DNA of 64,000 nt from an uncultured Saprospirales bacterium (GCA_937864265.1 CALMIR010000138.1:1-64000), one strand, 5' to 3'. Positions 8,118 to 18,003 are shown, counted from the stretch's first letter. Translations and numbers: made by a program. The notes: generated by a model not told the origin, from the letters alone.

Positions 8118-8324
8118 ATGAGAAACTTATTGGAAAAATCTGCTTTTGGTGTTTGCGATTATCTGGGCGACAAAATCGGTATAGCCTCCAGCCGGGTGCG
8201 GTTGTATTTTATTTATCTCTCTTTCGTAGCGTTTGGGTCACCTGTTATCTTTTACCTCTTTCTGGCTTTTTGGATCAACTTGCGCACCTACATTCGCAAT
8301 AAAAAGTCTTTGATCTGGGAATGA
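8118..8324 (+). CDS. PspC domain protein
   Basis: A membrane protein of about 68 residues consisting almost only of a PspC domain. The motif FGVCDYLGDKIGI, then SSRVRLYFIYLSF and a hydrophobic FGSPVIFYLFLAFWIN helix, is characteristic. In enterobacteria PspC senses envelope stress with PspB; in Bacteroidota such short stand-alone copies are common and their partner is unclear. The ATG at 8118 is chosen over a TTG at 8085 because the homologous region begins at the MRNLLEKSAFGVC segment. A matching promoter lies 87 nt upstream. Confidence 0.8.
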   Translation: MRNLLEKSAFGVCDYLGDKIGIASSRVRLYFIYLSFVAFGSPVIFYLFLAFWINLRTYIRNKKSLIWE

Positions 8325-8351
8325 ATGCCGATAACAATCCTGCTCCAAGCA

Positions 8352-9398
8352 TTAATATCCGCTGTTTTCCCCCCGCACAAATTGCCCTAATGCAACTGGA
8401 TAATGCTGCAAATCCGGCTCATTTAAGTGGTAAAAAATCAAAGTTCCGCTAAAATTAGGCTGCTTTTGTACCCATTCATAAGCCTTTTGTAAATCTTCTA
8501 CCGCAGGTTGTTCAACGCGCAACTGATCGCCCTCATTGAGATAGTGACCGCCCAGGTACAAGTTTTGGATCAATTCGTACTGGTTGTCCGACAGCTTTTT
8601 AATGCCCGATAGCGTATCCAATACGGCTAAATCAGATAAGTACAAAATGTGATTTAGTTCGCCAAGTCTGTAATCCAATACCCAGGAGAATACGGGCAAG
8701 GCCAAGTCCATAGGCAACGGATAAGCCGATTTAGCATCTAAATAAGGGACTGCTTTTTCCCAATTCATAATACTGTTGATTTCTGTTGGCGATTCAATAT
8801 CGCCCATGTTGTAGCACATCAGGCTTACCTCGTCCACTGGCGGAACGCCTGTTTCTGTTGAGTACCGGAATTGGTGCAGGCGCAGGGTAGCCGATAAGGT
8901 TTCATCCCGCATCATTGCCTTGATTTGTTTCAAAAACTCAAAATAGGCTTTTTGGGTACTTGCTGTCCAGTCGCAGTCAAATTGGTAGGCTTGGGGAGTC
9001 AGGCCCTGCGCTTGGTTGATTTGCTGCAAATACGGCCACACTTTTTGAGCCAGATCCTTCGGTGAAATGCGGGCTTCAAAAGTGCGATTGGTAATAAAAA
9101 CACAAGGAATAACTTCTATGCCTTTTGGAATGGCTGCTTCAAAGCGGATACTGGCCACAGGAATAGCCTGGCCGTTTTCTACATCTACATCCATGTATTT
9201 GACATAAAGCTGTTGGCAATCATTGACTTGTATGGCCTGCTGCTCTGTTGCTGAAAGTTGAAATGTGGAACGCCAGTAATAGAAAGCGGTAGTCTTCAAG
9301 GTTGGCGCCCTTCGGCAGTTGACTAATAGCAGTGCAAAGGCTAAAATAACCAATACAAGGTAACCGCACCTAAGCGTTTTAGTTCTCCAACCGATCAT
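8352..9398 (-). CDS. Membrane-anchored TIM-barrel-like protein (DUF3142/GH18-like)
   Basis: 348 residues with an N-terminal hydrophobic anchor ending at Cys28 (VNC, a poor lipobox). The body contains YQFDCDWTASTQKAYFEFL, which resembles the barrel strand of DUF3142 and GH18-type proteins (D-x-D followed by an aromatic-rich helix), and a later VSLMCYNMGD strand. A hydrolase function is therefore possible but not shown: no full DxxDxDxE motif is present. Its start lies 20 nt inside the end of the symporter gene, so the two are probably translated together. It is the last gene of the three-gene operon. Confidence 0.55.
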   Translation of the reverse strand: MIGWRTKTLRCGYLVLVILAFALLLVNCRRAPTLKTTAFYYWRSTFQLSATEQQAIQVNDCQQLYVKYMDVDVENGQAIPVASIRFEAAIPKGIEVIPCVFITNRTFEARISPKDLAQKVWPYLQQINQAQGLTPQAYQFDCDWTASTQKAYFEFLKQIKAMMRDETLSATLRLHQFRYSTETGVPPVDEVSLMCYNMGDIESPTEINSIMNWEKAVPYLDAKSAYPLPMDLALPVFSWVLDYRLGELNHILYLSDLAVLDTLSGIKKLSDNQYELIQNLYLGGHYLNEGDQLRVEQPAVEDLQKAYEWVQKQPNFSGTLIFYHLNEPDLQHYPVALGQFVRGENSGY

Positions 9399-11217
9399 AC
9401 CAATACCGTTTTAACAGCCAGGTTGTTACCACAAAAACAAGCACTGAAACCCATAAAGCATCTATTTTCCGAATAACCAAAAAGATGGGCATCACCACCA
9501 AAGTCATTTGCCATATTATTCCAATGACAACATTAAAGGCATCCCGCTTAAACGCTTTATTCGGTGAAAAATCCGGATCTTCAGCCATTACTTTTTCCCG
9601 TATGGGCTTCCAAAAACCCCAGGGTCGGGTCTTTTTATAGAAATTTTTCAAAACACTTTCCTCATCAGGCGGGGTCAACAAACAGCCCAACAGGCTACCC
9701 GCTAATGCGATGATTAACAGAAAAGGGAACTGCTCTATAGCCAGCATTTCGTAACCCAGTTGTTTGAAAATACCAGGCAATACAGCAACGCCAATCATGC
9801 CACTAAGCATGCCAAAGAAAAATCCATACCCATTGAAACGCCACCAGATCCATTTCAGCACATTGGAAGCTACATAGCTGCCGTACAATAGTCCAACGAT
9901 CCAATCCGTCCTGGCTTGGATATTGCCCCCGGCCAAACCAAAAGCAATACCCACAATAACCAAGATGGCTGTTGTAAGGTAGCTCAGCCGAACATATCGC
10001 CTGGCAGGGGCATCGGGCTGGATGTATTTTTTGTAAATATCATTGACCACATAAGCAGACCCTGCATTGATAAAAGCTGCAAAAGTGGACATAAAAGCGG
10101 CTAAAAGCCCCGCCAGTAGCAAGCCCTTCAATCCAGGGCCAACGTATTCGCTGATGGAAAAAGGAAGCACTTTTTCAAAATCGAGTTGCCCTGTTTCAGG
10201 ATGAAGCAGTTCCGTGCTGTCCATATACACCAATGCCAATACCGTTATACCGGCAATCATCAGGTAGCGGGGCAGTGTGAGCACCAGTGGCGTCAACCCA
10301 AACATCATAGCCGCCTCTTTTGGGGTGCGGGTAGAGAGTACTCTTTGCATATCATAGCTCGGTACCGGCCCTGCCAGGCTTGCCCAAATGCCTTTAAACA
10401 GCATGAGCATGAAGATGAAACCAAACAGAGAATAACCATCCTGCTCAATGCGCTCGTTGGCTGCCGGTATTAAGGCCGACCAGTCCAAATCCAGTTTCCA
10501 ACCAAACCATAAATTGTCCCAATTATCCGGTACAGCAGCCATGATTTGGTCGTGGGTGGTAGCCGACATGGCAATGACGGCTATAACAAGACAAGTGATG
10601 GTCATAATGATAAATTGCATCACTTCAGTGCCCACTACGCTGTAAAAACCGCCTTTAATCGTATAAAAAGTAGTGATGCCAATGATCAATAAGGCGTAAG
10701 CATCTTCGCTGCTAATACCGATTCCGGCTAATTGCAGACTCAAATCCCAGGGCAAAAACTGGGTGGCAAATTTACCTATGCCCTCCACGAAATAGGCCAT
10801 AAAGGCAATTACTATAATGACGGCAAATAATACCGTAATGACATGTGACCAACGACTGCCCTTGGAATTTCCAAACCTAAAGGTAATCCATTCTGCCCCT
10901 GTCAAAGCATTGGATCGCCTCAGCCAAATAGCCAGAAACACCATCATAAAGATTTGATTCCACACCGGCCAAAGCCAGGGAATCCAGGCGCTTTTCAGGC
11001 CGTAGATGTACATCCAGGTCACTGCTACCATAGTGCCAGAGACGTCAAACATACCAGAAGCGTTGGAAAGTCCCAGAAAATACCAGGGAATGTCATTTCC
11101 AGCCAAAAAGTACGTTTGGATATTTCTGGATGCTCGTTTGGAGAGCCAGTAACCTATCCCAATGGTGGCTATGAGATATGCTGTTATAATAGCAATATCT
11201 AGTAGTGCTAATTTCAT
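9379..11217 (-). CDS. Sodium:solute symporter (SSS family)
   Basis: About 612 residues with roughly 14 hydrophobic segments, as expected for SLC5-type sodium-coupled transporters. The N-terminal LSKRASRNIQTYFLAGNDIPWYFLGLSNASGMFDVSGT segment (read in parts) is the SSS signature with the conserved glycine/serine-rich second helix. The start at 11217 (MKLALLDIAIITAYL) is preferred; the longer form adds a cysteine-rich non-membrane segment. It lies 19 bp after the FG-GAP lipoprotein gene, and its end overlaps the next gene by 20 nt. With GH92 opposite, a sugar is a plausible substrate, but this is inference. Confidence 0.85.
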   Translation of the reverse strand: MKLALLDIAIITAYLIATIGIGYWLSKRASRNIQTYFLAGNDIPWYFLGLSNASGMFDVSGTMVAVTWMYIYGLKSAWIPWLWPVWNQIFMMVFLAIWLRRSNALTGAEWITFRFGNSKGSRWSHVITVLFAVIIVIAFMAYFVEGIGKFATQFLPWDLSLQLAGIGISSEDAYALLIIGITTFYTIKGGFYSVVGTEVMQFIIMTITCLVIAVIAMSATTHDQIMAAVPDNWDNLWFGWKLDLDWSALIPAANERIEQDGYSLFGFIFMLMLFKGIWASLAGPVPSYDMQRVLSTRTPKEAAMMFGLTPLVLTLPRYLMIAGITVLALVYMDSTELLHPETGQLDFEKVLPFSISEYVGPGLKGLLLAGLLAAFMSTFAAFINAGSAYVVNDIYKKYIQPDAPARRYVRLSYLTTAILVIVGIAFGLAGGNIQARTDWIVGLLYGSYVASNVLKWIWWRFNGYGFFFGMLSGMIGVAVLPGIFKQLGYEMLAIEQFPFLLIIALAGSLLGCLLTPPDEESVLKNFYKKTRPWGFWKPIREKVMAEDPDFSPNKAFKRDAFNVVIGIIWQMTLVVMPIFLVIRKIDALWVSVLVFVVTTWLLKRYWYDRLEN

Positions 11218-11236
11218 AATCGAATCGGCTTTTCGT

Positions 11237-14200
11237 TTATTTTTGATACAACAGGGCGGAGGCATTGTTCCGCGCCACAATAATTTGCGAACCTAAAGCT
11301 GCCAAAGCTCGCACATCCCCCGTGATGTGAAACCCGCTTTCCCATTGAGGTAGATATTTCCATTGCCCTTGCCCCTGATTGAGCAACAACTGGCCGTAAT
11401 TGGCATCCATACGGCCATGATTGGCGCGTACACGCTCCAGGTTGCCTGCCAGCAAAATATCTTGTTGCCCATCTTCATTGGCGTCTATTATCAAGATCGC
11501 ATACACCGGGGAAGCTTGGGCCAACAAGGGCAAATCATGCCATTCCCATTTGCCATTGCCTTTATTCTCCAGCCAGCCCGTTTGAGCCAGCTCTGCTATC
11601 AAAGGTTTTTGATTGGCCAATACCGATTCACCCAGAATGGTTTCAATGGTGGCCCCGGCATAAGAAGCATAGTCATTGAATTGCTTTTTCATACCTGGTA
11701 ATTGAACCAGCAACTCATCGCGGCTAACAGCCGGATAGCTTTTTCCCTGGATGTAATAGGTCAAAATGGGGTCTATCGCAGCATTCCCGTCATAATCGCC
11801 CGCATAAAGACGGGCAGGCTCCTCTGAGCTGACCTTCATCTGGTGGTTAAGCCCTTTATTGCCCGCAACGATGTCCTGGTCGCCGTCGCCGTCCAAGTCG
11901 CCGCTCGCTAAGGATAGCCACCAACCGCGAGATGGCGTTTCTAAAGCACGGCCACTGTTTTCAGTCAAACGTCCGGCTGAAAGCGTGAAAAAACGCAAAG
12001 GCATCCAATCTCCCGCCAAAACTAGGGTTTGCTCGTCTTCTAGCCACAATGCATCGGTTATCATGCCTGCTTTTTCGAGTTCCGGGGCAATTTCCTGGGT
12101 GACATTTTTAAAAACACCTTTGCCATCATTGAGCAGTAGGTAGCTATCCGGCGTTTCAGGATAGGCCCCTGGTACCAATCGGCCACCCACGAAAATATCC
12201 TTCGCCCCATCTGCATTGAAATCCGCTATTGCAACGCAGGCGCCGCTGCTGGGCATAGCAGGCAGGGCTTCTTTTACGCGAGTGAATTGGCCAGTGCCAT
12301 TGTTGAGGTACAAACGATCCTGCAAAGCCAAATCTTTTGGTAAATAATCGTATCCGCCGCTAACAACATACAAGTCCAGATCGCCATCGCCATCGGCATC
12401 AAAAAAAGTGGCATCCACATCTTCCGCTATCATATCCTGTTTCAAGGCCGCTTGTTCGCTGCGTTGAAAATGTCCGGAGGCTGTACGCAAAAATAGCTCG
12501 CCAGCCTGGAGTTTGGCACCACCGATAAAAACATCCTCTAAACCGTCGCCATTTACATCGCCTGTCGCTAAGGCCGGGCCTTCCGTTGAATACATTTGCG
12601 GTAACAAAGCCTGCCGCTTGAAATCGACAACCGGGTTTTCCCGATGGCTAAAATTCAAGCTCTCGGCCAACTCCCGGTACAGCCCGATTGACGGCTTCCG
12701 GGGGGCTTGCTTGCCGGCTTGCTGCTCTATATTCAGCAACTGATTGGCTGCTACATTTTGTAAACTTTGTACTTGTCCGTCCGGCCAGGTAATCCGTATT
12801 TCTGCCACTTGGGTAGCATCGCCCAATCCGAAGTGCAGGGGTACATGCATGGAGGACTGAAAACCGCGATTGGGCAAAAACTCCTGTACGTTGATCTGAT
12901 CGTTATAGTGCAATTCAACCCTTGCGCCTATGCCATTTTTATTGGAAGTATTAGGCATAGATAAACGGACTTGCAGGTAATTGCCTTTGGGGCTTCGGTT
13001 TTCATACACACAGGCCGGTTCGTTTACATTATTCAACACCAGATCGAGGTCGCCATCCTGGTCCAAATCGGCATAAGCAGCGCCATTGGTCAGCAGCAAG
13101 TCATCAAAGCCCCATGCCTCGGTCATCTTTTGAAAACTCAGATCGCGATTGTTTCTAAAAATATAATTCTTGGTTTTGGTGGATTCCATTTTAGCGATAA
13201 TCTCCATCAATGCGGCGGAGGGTTCTTTGCGTACTTCTCTGATCCTTTGATCGGCGTAGTAACTCATAAAATCGCGATTGGTATAATCCCGCAAATAGCC
13301 ATTGGATACAAATAGGTCTTTCCAGCCATCGTTATCAAAATCGGCAAACAAGGCCGACCAACTCCAGTCTGTGTTCGATACGCCAGCTAACTGACCTATT
13401 TCGCTGAAAGTGCCATCGCCGTTGTTCAATTGCAGCATATTGCGCATCACCTGATGGTAAAATCCATTGCGCAACATGGACTGGTATTTTTCATACTCAT
13501 CTGGCCCATATAGCAGCTTCTGGCGGCGGTTGTCTTCGGGCAGCATATCCAATGCCATCACATCAGTCCAGCCGTCATTGTTGAAATCTGCAATATCCGA
13601 TCCCATCGAGAAGTTGGGAATGTGACCAATGCGGTCTCGGAGCTCTTCCTGAAAGGTGCCATTGCCCTGGTTGATATACAGGTAATCTTCTTCGATGTAA
13701 TCGTTAGAAACGTATAGATCCAGCCAGCCATCGCCGTTGAGGTCGGATGCGGCTATGCCCAGCCCGAATCCCAGCGGATTGTTCTTAATTCTTGCTGCTT
13801 TGGTCACATCTTGAAAATGCCCCCCGTCGTTGCGCAGCAGTTTATCCCCCGCCAGGGGGTCTTCCATTTTTTTGACAAAAGTGGCATCAAAGTTTTGGAA
13901 GTTTTGAGTAGAGTGATTGAGCAAATAACAATCCAGATCGCCATCCCGATCGTAATCGAAAAACAAGCTGTGGGTCGTATGGGCATAGTCGTCCAATCCA
14001 CATGCAGCTGCATTTTCTTGGAAAGTCATATCGCCCTGATTCAAATACAACTCGTTGCGCCGCATATCATCCGCCCCCTCGCCAGAGTAGCACAAGTAAA
14101 TATCCAGCCAGCCATCCGCGTTGATGTCCACCATACTGACTCCGGTTTTCCAAGCGCCTGCCCTGCCCTTCAGCCCTGCCTTTTCTGTAATGTCTTCAAA

Positions 14201-14518
14201 GCGCAAGTCGCCTTTGTTCAGGTACAAGGCATTGGATACCATATTGCCCGAAAAAAAAAGATCGGGTAAGCCATCGTTATTGATATCTCCAATTGCAACC
14301 CCGCCGCCGTTGTAGAAATATTCGTAGGACAGTACATTTAAAGCTTCCGATTCCGTCAGTTTATTCGCAAAGACAATACCAGTTTGCCGGGCATCCAGCC
14401 TTTCAAATTGGGTACTACTCTTTGTATCCTTCAGTTGGCTATCGGCATCTTTCTTACAGGCCGAAAAGCCTATCAAACCAGTAAAAATCATCAAAAACAA
14501 ATGACCTCTCAATTGCAT
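11237..14518 (-). CDS. FG-GAP/VCBS repeat lipoprotein with ASPIC/UnbV domain
   Basis: 1093 residues. The lipobox FSAC gives a lipidated Cys at residue 21, so it should sit on an outer-membrane face. Twelve calcium-binding loops of the form D-x-(D/N)-x-D-G-x-x-D are visible (for example DINNDGLPD, DYDRDGDLD, DADGDGDLD), plus a degenerate DYDGNAAID, consistent with two FG-GAP propellers. Between them an ASPIC/UnbV domain is recognised by GIGARVELHY and FGLGDATQVAEIRITWPDG. Proteins of this type (CRTAC1-like) are frequent beside Bacteroidota glycan genes; their ligand is usually unknown. It is first in an operon with the symporter and divergent from GH92. Confidence 0.88.
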   Translation of the reverse strand: MQLRGHLFLMIFTGLIGFSACKKDADSQLKDTKSSTQFERLDARQTGIVFANKLTESEALNVLSYEYFYNGGGVAIGDINNDGLPDLFFSGNMVSNALYLNKGDLRFEDITEKAGLKGRAGAWKTGVSMVDINADGWLDIYLCYSGEGADDMRRNELYLNQGDMTFQENAAACGLDDYAHTTHSLFFDYDRDGDLDCYLLNHSTQNFQNFDATFVKKMEDPLAGDKLLRNDGGHFQDVTKAARIKNNPLGFGLGIAASDLNGDGWLDLYVSNDYIEEDYLYINQGNGTFQEELRDRIGHIPNFSMGSDIADFNNDGWTDVMALDMLPEDNRRQKLLYGPDEYEKYQSMLRNGFYHQVMRNMLQLNNGDGTFSEIGQLAGVSNTDWSWSALFADFDNDGWKDLFVSNGYLRDYTNRDFMSYYADQRIREVRKEPSAALMEIIAKMESTKTKNYIFRNNRDLSFQKMTEAWGFDDLLLTNGAAYADLDQDGDLDLVLNNVNEPACVYENRSPKGNYLQVRLSMPNTSNKNGIGARVELHYNDQINVQEFLPNRGFQSSMHVPLHFGLGDATQVAEIRITWPDGQVQSLQNVAANQLLNIEQQAGKQAPRKPSIGLYRELAESLNFSHRENPVVDFKRQALLPQMYSTEGPALATGDVNGDGLEDVFIGGAKLQAGELFLRTASGHFQRSEQAALKQDMIAEDVDATFFDADGDGDLDLYVVSGGYDYLPKDLALQDRLYLNNGTGQFTRVKEALPAMPSSGACVAIADFNADGAKDIFVGGRLVPGAYPETPDSYLLLNDGKGVFKNVTQEIAPELEKAGMITDALWLEDEQTLVLAGDWMPLRFFTLSAGRLTENSGRALETPSRGWWLSLASGDLDGDGDQDIVAGNKGLNHQMKVSSEEPARLYAGDYDGNAAIDPILTYYIQGKSYPAVSRDELLVQLPGMKKQFNDYASYAGATIETILGESVLANQKPLIAELAQTGWLENKGNGKWEWHDLPLLAQASPVYAILIIDANEDGQQDILLAGNLERVRANHGRMDANYGQLLLNQGQGQWKYLPQWESGFHITGDVRALAALGSQIIVARNNASALLYQK

Positions 14519-14618
14519 GTGGTTAAGGCTATTTTTATAATGAATGCTGAAAGTAAGGTTTTCCTTCAGAAATGTGCAAATGATTTGATTAATTTGTTGC
14601 TGAGAAAATTGTCACTCC

Positions 14619-16877
14619 ATGAATAAAATAGGGCTATTCGTATTGGCCAGCCTATTTGCTATTAGCAGTAAATGCCAGCCACCTGTAGATTGGGTCAATC
14701 CTTTTATTGGCACTTCCAATTATGGTGCTACACATCCCGGGGCTGTTTTGCCGGCGGGCATGGCTTCGGTTGTCCCTTTTAATGTTGCCTATAAAAAAGG
14801 GGCGGAAAATGTCTATGAGAAAGACAGCGAATGGCATTCCAGAACCTATGTTCATGAAAACCGTTTTCTCACAGGTTTTGCCCATGTCAATCTAAGCGGT
14901 GTAGGCTGCCCCGAACTGGGAAGCATCCTGCTGATGCCAACTACCGGAGAACTGGAGTTTGATGCATCGCAATACGGCAGTACCTATCAGAATGAAACGG
15001 CCAGCCCTGGCTATTACCAATTAGAACTGGAAAAATACGGGATCGCGTGTGAAATGTCGGCCACATTGCGCAGTGGGGTAAGTCGTTACCGTTTTCCGGC
15101 AGGGCAAGCCAACGTGCTGCTCAACTTAGGGCTCGGCCTGACGAATGAAACAGGTGCCCAATTGCGGGTCGTTTCTGCGCAAGAAGTCGAAGGTTTTAAA
15201 ATGATCGGCACCTTTTGCTACAATCCAGAAGATGTTCGGCCAGTCTATTTTGTCGCTCGCTTGAGCAAGCCTGCCCAACGATATGGCGCCTGGAAAAAAA
15301 TGCCCAAATACGGCGATGTAGAAGGGGCATGGACCAAATACAACGACAAATACAAACCCTATGAGGGTTATACCCGAGAATTGGCGGGAGAGGACATAGG
15401 CGCTTGGTTTTCTTATGATCTTGAGGAAGCAGGGTATATTGAGGTCAAAGTAGGTATTTCCTACACCAGCATTGAAAATGCCCGGAAAAACCTGGATGCC
15501 GAACAACCCGGTTTCGATTTTGAGCAAACAGTTGAAAATGCCCGCAGCATCTGGAATGAGAAGTTGAGTCGCATTGCCGTTAAAGGCGGTTCCCAAGAGG
15601 ATAAAATCATTTTTTATTCTGCTTTGTACCACACCCTCTTGCATCCCAATATCCTTCAAGATGTCAATGGCGATTACCCGGCTATGGAGGGCAATGCCAT
15701 TTTAAATGCAAATGGGAAAAATCGCTATACGGTTTTCTCACTTTGGGACACCTATCGGAATGTACACCCTTTTTTGTCCCTCGTTTATCCAGAGCTCCAG
15801 TTGGACATGGTCCATAGCATGCTCGATATGTACCGCGAAAGCGGCTGGTTGCCCAAATGGGAATTGCTGGGCATGGAAACTGCTGTGATGGTGGGCGACC
15901 CGGCTACTCCGGTACTTGCCGATACTTACTTGCGGGGGCTGAAACAGTTTGATCTGGAATTGGCCTACGAGGCTGCCCGAAAAGCAGCTATGACTATGGA
16001 AAATAACCCACTCCGCCCAGGAAATTTGTATTACGACTCGCTGGGATACATCCCGGAGAACAGCCTGGCCAAAGTATGGGGAACGGTTTCTACCACATTG
16101 GAATACAATATTTCCGATTGGAATCTGGCACAAATGGCCAAAATATTGGGCAAAACCAGTGATTACGACTACTTTCTGCGCCGTTCTCAAAGCTACCGAC
16201 AGTATTTTGATCCCGAAACAAAAATGCTGCGTCCCCTGATGGAAAATGGCCAGTGGTTGACGCCTTTCAACCCAGAAGCCGGAAAAAACTTTGAACCTGT
16301 AATTGGTTTTGTAGAAGGAAATGCCTGGCAGTACCGATTTTATGTGCCGCATGACATCCCGGGTATGATACAATTGATAGGCGGTGAGGAGGCTTTTTAC
16401 CAAGCTTTAATGGCTTGCTTTGAAACCAATAACTACGATATGGCCAACGAACCTGACATCACGTATCCTTACCTATTCAATTATGTACCTAGAAAAGCCT
16501 ACAAGACGCAAGAAACCGTGCGCCGGCTAATCCGTCAATACTACTACAACGGGCCTGCGGGCTTGCCAGGAAATGACGATACGGGAACCCTGTCTGTTTG
16601 GCTGCTTTTTAGCATGATGGGCCTCTACCCCGATTGTCCGGGCAATACACAATATGCCTTGACCAGCCCTGTTTTTGACGAGGTGAGCATTCAACTGGAT
16701 ACACGGTTTTATCCAGGCAAAGAACTGTCGATTACCAGTAGGAACAACCAAGGAGACAAAACACCTTACATCCAAAAGGTGTCTTGGAATGGCCAAGCCC
16801 TCCGCAGCTTTTTCATAGACCACCACCAATTGGTAAAAGGCGGGGAGTTGCTATTTGACTTGAAAGATACCCATTGA
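14619..16877 (+). CDS. GH92 family exo-alpha-mannosidase
   Basis: 752 residues with an N-terminal signal sequence. GH92 enzymes are calcium-dependent exo-alpha-mannosidases acting on N-glycans, yeast mannan and related glycans. The N-terminal part opens with DWVNPFIGTSNYGATHPGA and GFAHVNLSGVGCPELG, both family hallmarks. The C-terminal part carries EGNAWQYRFYVPHD and GNDDTG (651-656), which hold catalytic and calcium-site residues. The linkage preferred cannot be told from the sequence. It is divergent from the FG-GAP/symporter operon across a 100-bp region, so joint control is likely. Confidence 0.93.
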   Translation: MNKIGLFVLASLFAISSKCQPPVDWVNPFIGTSNYGATHPGAVLPAGMASVVPFNVAYKKGAENVYEKDSEWHSRTYVHENRFLTGFAHVNLSGVGCPELGSILLMPTTGELEFDASQYGSTYQNETASPGYYQLELEKYGIACEMSATLRSGVSRYRFPAGQANVLLNLGLGLTNETGAQLRVVSAQEVEGFKMIGTFCYNPEDVRPVYFVARLSKPAQRYGAWKKMPKYGDVEGAWTKYNDKYKPYEGYTRELAGEDIGAWFSYDLEEAGYIEVKVGISYTSIENARKNLDAEQPGFDFEQTVENARSIWNEKLSRIAVKGGSQEDKIIFYSALYHTLLHPNILQDVNGDYPAMEGNAILNANGKNRYTVFSLWDTYRNVHPFLSLVYPELQLDMVHSMLDMYRESGWLPKWELLGMETAVMVGDPATPVLADTYLRGLKQFDLELAYEAARKAAMTMENNPLRPGNLYYDSLGYIPENSLAKVWGTVSTTLEYNISDWNLAQMAKILGKTSDYDYFLRRSQSYRQYFDPETKMLRPLMENGQWLTPFNPEAGKNFEPVIGFVEGNAWQYRFYVPHDIPGMIQLIGGEEAFYQALMACFETNNYDMANEPDITYPYLFNYVPRKAYKTQETVRRLIRQYYYNGPAGLPGNDDTGTLSVWLLFSMMGLYPDCPGNTQYALTSPVFDEVSIQLDTRFYPGKELSITSRNNQGDKTPYIQKVSWNGQALRSFFIDHHQLVKGGELLFDLKDTH

Positions 16878-16914
16878 GACCTCCCTGGCATTGGTTGGGA
16901 AGCGATGCAATCGT

Positions 16915-17397
16915 TTAGGGCTGCACTTGTATCGATTTCTTAACAATCTGCCAATCCCCTTCTATGTTTTCTAAAGCATAAACGGCAACGAGCCATTTGC
17001 GGGGATAGCGCACCAAATTGACCGAAAACTGGACGGTAGCCTTTTGAGCTTCTAGCTGGAGTACCGTATTCAAGGTATTGAATTCTGCGGCATCATCTGC
17101 TAATTGCCGGGCTTCGACTTCCGTAACTGGGATAACCGAATAGCGCAAGTCGTAGAAATCACTTTCGTTCAGGCGATCGATGGCATCTGTTACCAGGGCA
17201 TTGTCTCGATTAATAGATGGATTCTGCTTTACCAGGTATAAGGTACGGAGTTCGCCCCACTCCTGCATAAAAGCAGCCTCCATATCGGAATCATCCAGAC
17301 AAAGCTTTAGGCAGGTCAGGACATCGGTGTGTTCGTTTTGTGCCAGAATGGCGCTTGAAGAGAGAAAAAGTGCCAGTAAAAGTGCGCTTAGTTTCAT
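16915..17397 (-). CDS. Small secreted protein of unknown function
   Basis: 160 residues. A clear signal peptide (MKLSALLLALFLSSSAILAQ, cleavage after AQ) is followed by a mature domain of about 140 residues with two cysteines near its start (CLKLC) and a C-terminal beta-rich half ending YALENIEGDWQIVKKSI. I do not recognise a family. It is convergent with GH92 (37 bp apart) and precedes, in the same direction, no close partner. Confidence 0.6.
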   Translation of the reverse strand: MKLSALLLALFLSSSAILAQNEHTDVLTCLKLCLDDSDMEAAFMQEWGELRTLYLVKQNPSINRDNALVTDAIDRLNESDFYDLRYSVIPVTEVEARQLADDAAEFNTLNTVLQLEAQKATVQFSVNLVRYPRKWLVAVYALENIEGDWQIVKKSIQVQP

Positions 17398-17498
17398 AAT
17401 AGCTATTTTTTATAAAAACGCCTTTTTGTTTTTTTATTGTTCCAATACACTATAGCTATAAACTTGTTTTTTGAACACGATAGTTATTGTGTTAAATA

Positions 17499-17537
17499 GC
17501 ATTATTCCCACTGATCGTAACTCAATGGAAATAATGC
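17499..17537. repeat. Imperfect inverted repeat
   Basis: The arms GCATTATTCCCACTGA and TCAATGGAAATAATGC pair at 14 of 16 positions around a 7-nt loop. It lies between two minus-strand genes, 22 nt after the stop of the 135-residue membrane protein. It may be a terminator for that gene or an operator for the next one. Confidence 0.4.
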
Positions 17538-17558
17538 CTGCCGATTAGCCTATATCCC

Positions 17559-17966
17559 TTAGGCATTGACTTTGCCAAACACCCAGCCGATTACGCCGCC
17601 GGCTACGCAACCGATCACTGTGTTGGAAATTACGTCAATAGGCAGCCAATCCCAGCCGTATGCGATAAAAGTAGAGCCGAAGTAAATGCCTATCAATAAA
17701 ACCATTAAAAAGGTGATCCAAGTAGCTGCTATCGCTCCAGCTCTAAAGGTTTTAACACCGAGTTTGTAAAGTAGAAGGGATAGGAGTAAACTTTGCAACA
17801 AACTGCCGACAATCCACCAAACAGGGTTCATTTCTTTCAAACAGGCAGCGTTTTCCTGTGCCCAAGCTTCCGTTTGTTTGCCCAGAATAAATTGGAAAAT
17901 GATGGTGGCCAATACGATGCTGGTTACAGTGGCAGCTAATGTGCCAAAAATGACTTTCTTTTCCAT
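17559..17966 (-). CDS. Four-helix membrane protein of unknown function
   Basis: 135 residues with four hydrophobic segments (about 8-28, 49-66, 76-98 and 112-131). The last one is glycine-rich (IGCVAGGVIGWVFGK). An acidic loop after helix 1 contains a single Cys. No motif identifies a transporter or enzyme. It lies 37 bp downstream of the cytochrome gene on the same strand and is probably co-transcribed with it. Confidence 0.6.
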   Translation of the reverse strand: MEKKVIFGTLAATVTSIVLATIIFQFILGKQTEAWAQENAACLKEMNPVWWIVGSLLQSLLLSLLLYKLGVKTFRAGAIAATWITFLMVLLIGIYFGSTFIAYGWDWLPIDVISNTVIGCVAGGVIGWVFGKVNA

Positions 17967-18003
17967 GTTAAAGAGGTTATGTTGTGTTTAGAATGATGAC
18001 TGA

